Assembly (NCBI GenBank): GCA_030068145.1
Contig: JAPJBO010000143.1
Location: 62,001 to 126,000, forward strand
Length of the DNA: 64,000 nt
Source of the DNA: Diplonema papillatum
Lineage: Eukaryota; Euglenozoa; Diplonemea; Diplonemida; Diplonemidae
Direction: 5' to 3'
The notes beneath the pieces were generated by a model. It worked only from the letters and a program-made list of their open reading frames with translations. It did not search any database and had not been told where the DNA came from. Shown in pieces: positions 62,367-64,000 of this stretch. Position numbers and translations under genes: made by a program. Every line of letters starts with the position of its first letter. The first letter of the stretch is position 1.

Positions 62367-63274
62367 TAAGAAGCCGGCGGACAAAGCGTGAGGGAGGAGG
62401 TGGAAGGGAAGGTTGTCTGGTGTGGGCGAGGCCACCCAGTCTGCCCAGTTTTCCTGCCCAGGCGTCCCCCTCCCCCGCGCTGATCAGCCCTTTTGCAGGC
62501 GTACTCTGCATAAATGGGCGGTGAAGAATTCGCAAAGTCACACGGAAAATGAAACGCTATACAAGTCAAACAAACTCAGAGGGTTATTCAGCCCATAAAT
62601 TGAGCCAACTCGCCCCGATTGCTGCCCGATCGAACTTAGAATGCACATAATTTGTGGCGATATTCTGCATTAGTATTATTAGAGCGTACTCGAGTGTAAT
62701 CGCCGTGGAATCGCTTGGGTTAGAATGCAAAGAATCTGTGGCGATAATCTGCATCATCCGCGTAATCGAGCTCAGGCCGCTTTCAGGGGTAGGTGGATTG
62801 GCTCAATTATATAAATACAAATGGAAGAATGCAAAAATGGGGAGGGGGGGGGGGATGTTTGGCCAGAAATATTCTGACAAGGTATATAGTTAGTTGAAGG
62901 CTCTCAAACTCGTTTAATGCGTCAGTGTAGTGCGCGTGCAGCCTAGGGCATTTAGGAGCATCACAGACCTGCTATTGGCTCGCTCTGCCGCGCGCTATAA
63001 GTCGCGCGCAGTCCCCTCAAGAAGTGGTGCGCGTCTCGGGTAAGCAGCCGATGCCAAAAAGACACCCCCTACAACGACACGCCCACCTGTGTAAGGGTCG
63101 AGATCTCGTTCGTTAACGGATTCAACCTGACAAATCACTCCACCAACCAGGAGCGGCCATGCACCACCACACAATTAGTAGCCAACAGGAACTTCTAAAC
63201 CTAGAAAAACGGGGCCCAAAGCTCAGAAGCAGGCTTGATGGGGCCTATGCGTTGAGAGGCGATGTCAAAAGAAG
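62367..63274. other. Gene-free stretch
   Basis: 62640-62770 holds GGCGATATTCTGCATTA and AATGCAAAGAATCTGTGGCG ATAATCTGCAT, inverted relative to 45865-45905. No gene is recognised. Confidence 0.5.
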
Positions 63275-63308
63275 GTGCATGCTAATCCATGTGGTTCATG
63301 TACTTAAA
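63275..63308 (+). repeat. Third copy of the LINE target sequence (34 bp)
   Basis: GTGCATGCTAATCCATGTGG TTCATGTACTTAAA, identical to 34 bp of the 50-bp duplications at 26956 and 29322. No LINE sequence adjoins it. Confidence 0.9.
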
Positions 63309-63555
63309 CTATCCCTGTATTCAGCTGGGTCAGAGATATGCGTGTCGTCTGGCCTTGCCTCTTGTAGATACTACGGGGCAGAAGCTTACGCGACGTGTGT
63401 GTTCATCAGCGAAGACCCGCCTCGAAAACAGGGAACGTGATCTGGTTTGCAGGCTGTATACGAAATCCCCCTTTCATCATGTAGGAAGAATAGCCCGAAA
63501 CCATCCTCGCCCCATCGAGAATACCCGTGTTTGGATCGGCCAAGAGGTCCTGGCC
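63309..63555. other. Short gene-free stretch
   Basis: No gene is recognised; a forward frame runs from here into the repeat at 63556. Confidence 0.35.
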
Positions 63556-63712
63556 GTGACGAGCTACGAACAGCCGCCTGACAAACCAGACTCACACCGC
63601 AGTCCTGTCTGCAGACACTCAGGTTCCGCGCTGATGATGGTCCGCCTTATGTGTCCGTGGCTTAAAGGACCGAAACACGGCGCAGACGGGACCAGTGCGG
63701 TGTTGAGCACAT
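63556..63712 (+). repeat. Dispersed repeat family (GTGACGAGCTACGAACAGCC...), copy 3
   Basis: The most complete copy. The frame reads VTSYEQPPDKPDSHRSPVCR and MVRLMCPWLKGPKHGADGTS then AVLSTYPFQ. It runs straight into an introner-like element end. Confidence 0.8.
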
Positions 63713-63734
63713 ACCCATTCCAAGACGTTCCCCC

Positions 63735-63815
63735 GAAGACTTGATGCTAGCATCAAGCATGCATGAGAGGCAAGCAACGCCTGAACACGAAACTAAGATT
63801 TCCCCCCTTCCCCAT
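63735..63815 (+). mobile_element. Introner-like element 8 (right end)
   Basis: CGAAGACTTGATGCTAGCATCAAGC core, ATGCATGAGAGGCAAG, AACACGAAACTAAG, TTTCCCCCCTTCCCC. No AG with a recognisable exon follows. 63816-64000 shows no gene. Confidence 0.65.
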
Positions 63816-64000
63816 GCCACCATACCCCTCTTCCCTCAGAATAATTGTGTTGCTCTTCTCTTTCCAATGTTTTTCTGCCATTTGCTTTCGCAAACACGCG
63901 AAAACGAACGACACACGGAAAAGTGAAAAAAAAGAGAAAGAAGGAAGCATGAAAAAAAAAATACAAAGCAAAAACAGAAATCACACATCGATACCCGCAC

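Overview
This is nuclear DNA of a eukaryote, most likely a unicellular or algal lineage with a repeat-rich genome. Three things point that way: a spliced gene with GT-AG introns, fragments of the 3' end of 18S rRNA, and long gene-poor stretches packed with minisatellites, microsatellites and small inverted-repeat transposons. The one gene I recognise with confidence is OSCP1, a protein found in ciliated and flagellated eukaryotes, so the organism probably makes flagella. I cannot name the lineage.

Layout. 1-8220 is a 42-bp minisatellite of 195 units, open in one forward frame up to a stop at 8268. 9.65-10.0 kb is a 13-bp minisatellite. 10.1-12.7 kb holds an unknown gene whose last exon was repeatedly duplicated together with an intron-like mobile element. 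12.7-26 kb is almost all repeats, with two MITE copies, a decayed Pro-rich reading frame and the 3' end of an unknown membrane-protein gene (21.1 kb). 26.5 kb has an exon with a degenerate EF-hand. Beside it lies a 5'-truncated LINE (27.0-29.3 kb) flanked by 50-bp target duplications. 30-32.3 kb is a composite repeat that also occurs at 14.8-16.5 kb. 32.8-33.7 kb is an intact four-helix membrane protein gene, followed by its truncated pseudogene copy. 35.6-36.6 kb is a 20-bp minisatellite. 37.6-37.8 kb carries 18S rRNA fragments.

38.9-44.9 kb is OSCP1 in three exons, rebuilt here from splice phases and family similarity. Its first intron (3.6 kb) contains a second copy of part of exon 1. Its second intron begins and ends in the same mobile element seen in the 10-12 kb gene. 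46.5-47.1 kb is a pure (ACT)224 tract and 48.5-49.0 kb another minisatellite. 49-58 kb is dispersed repeats and two more MITEs. 58.8-59.6 kb is a single-exon gene of unknown family ending in the CaaX box CVIM. The rest is dispersed repeats.

The protein genes (OSCP1, the four-TM protein, the CaaX protein, the 10-kb gene) show no sign of acting together. The main biology here is repeat and intron dynamics. An element that supplies branch-site-like sequence, a pyrimidine tract and AG sits at real splice junctions (introner-like). A MITE family is present with both filled and empty sites. A LINE encodes an unusual triple Cys/His module. At least six further dispersed families recur across the window.
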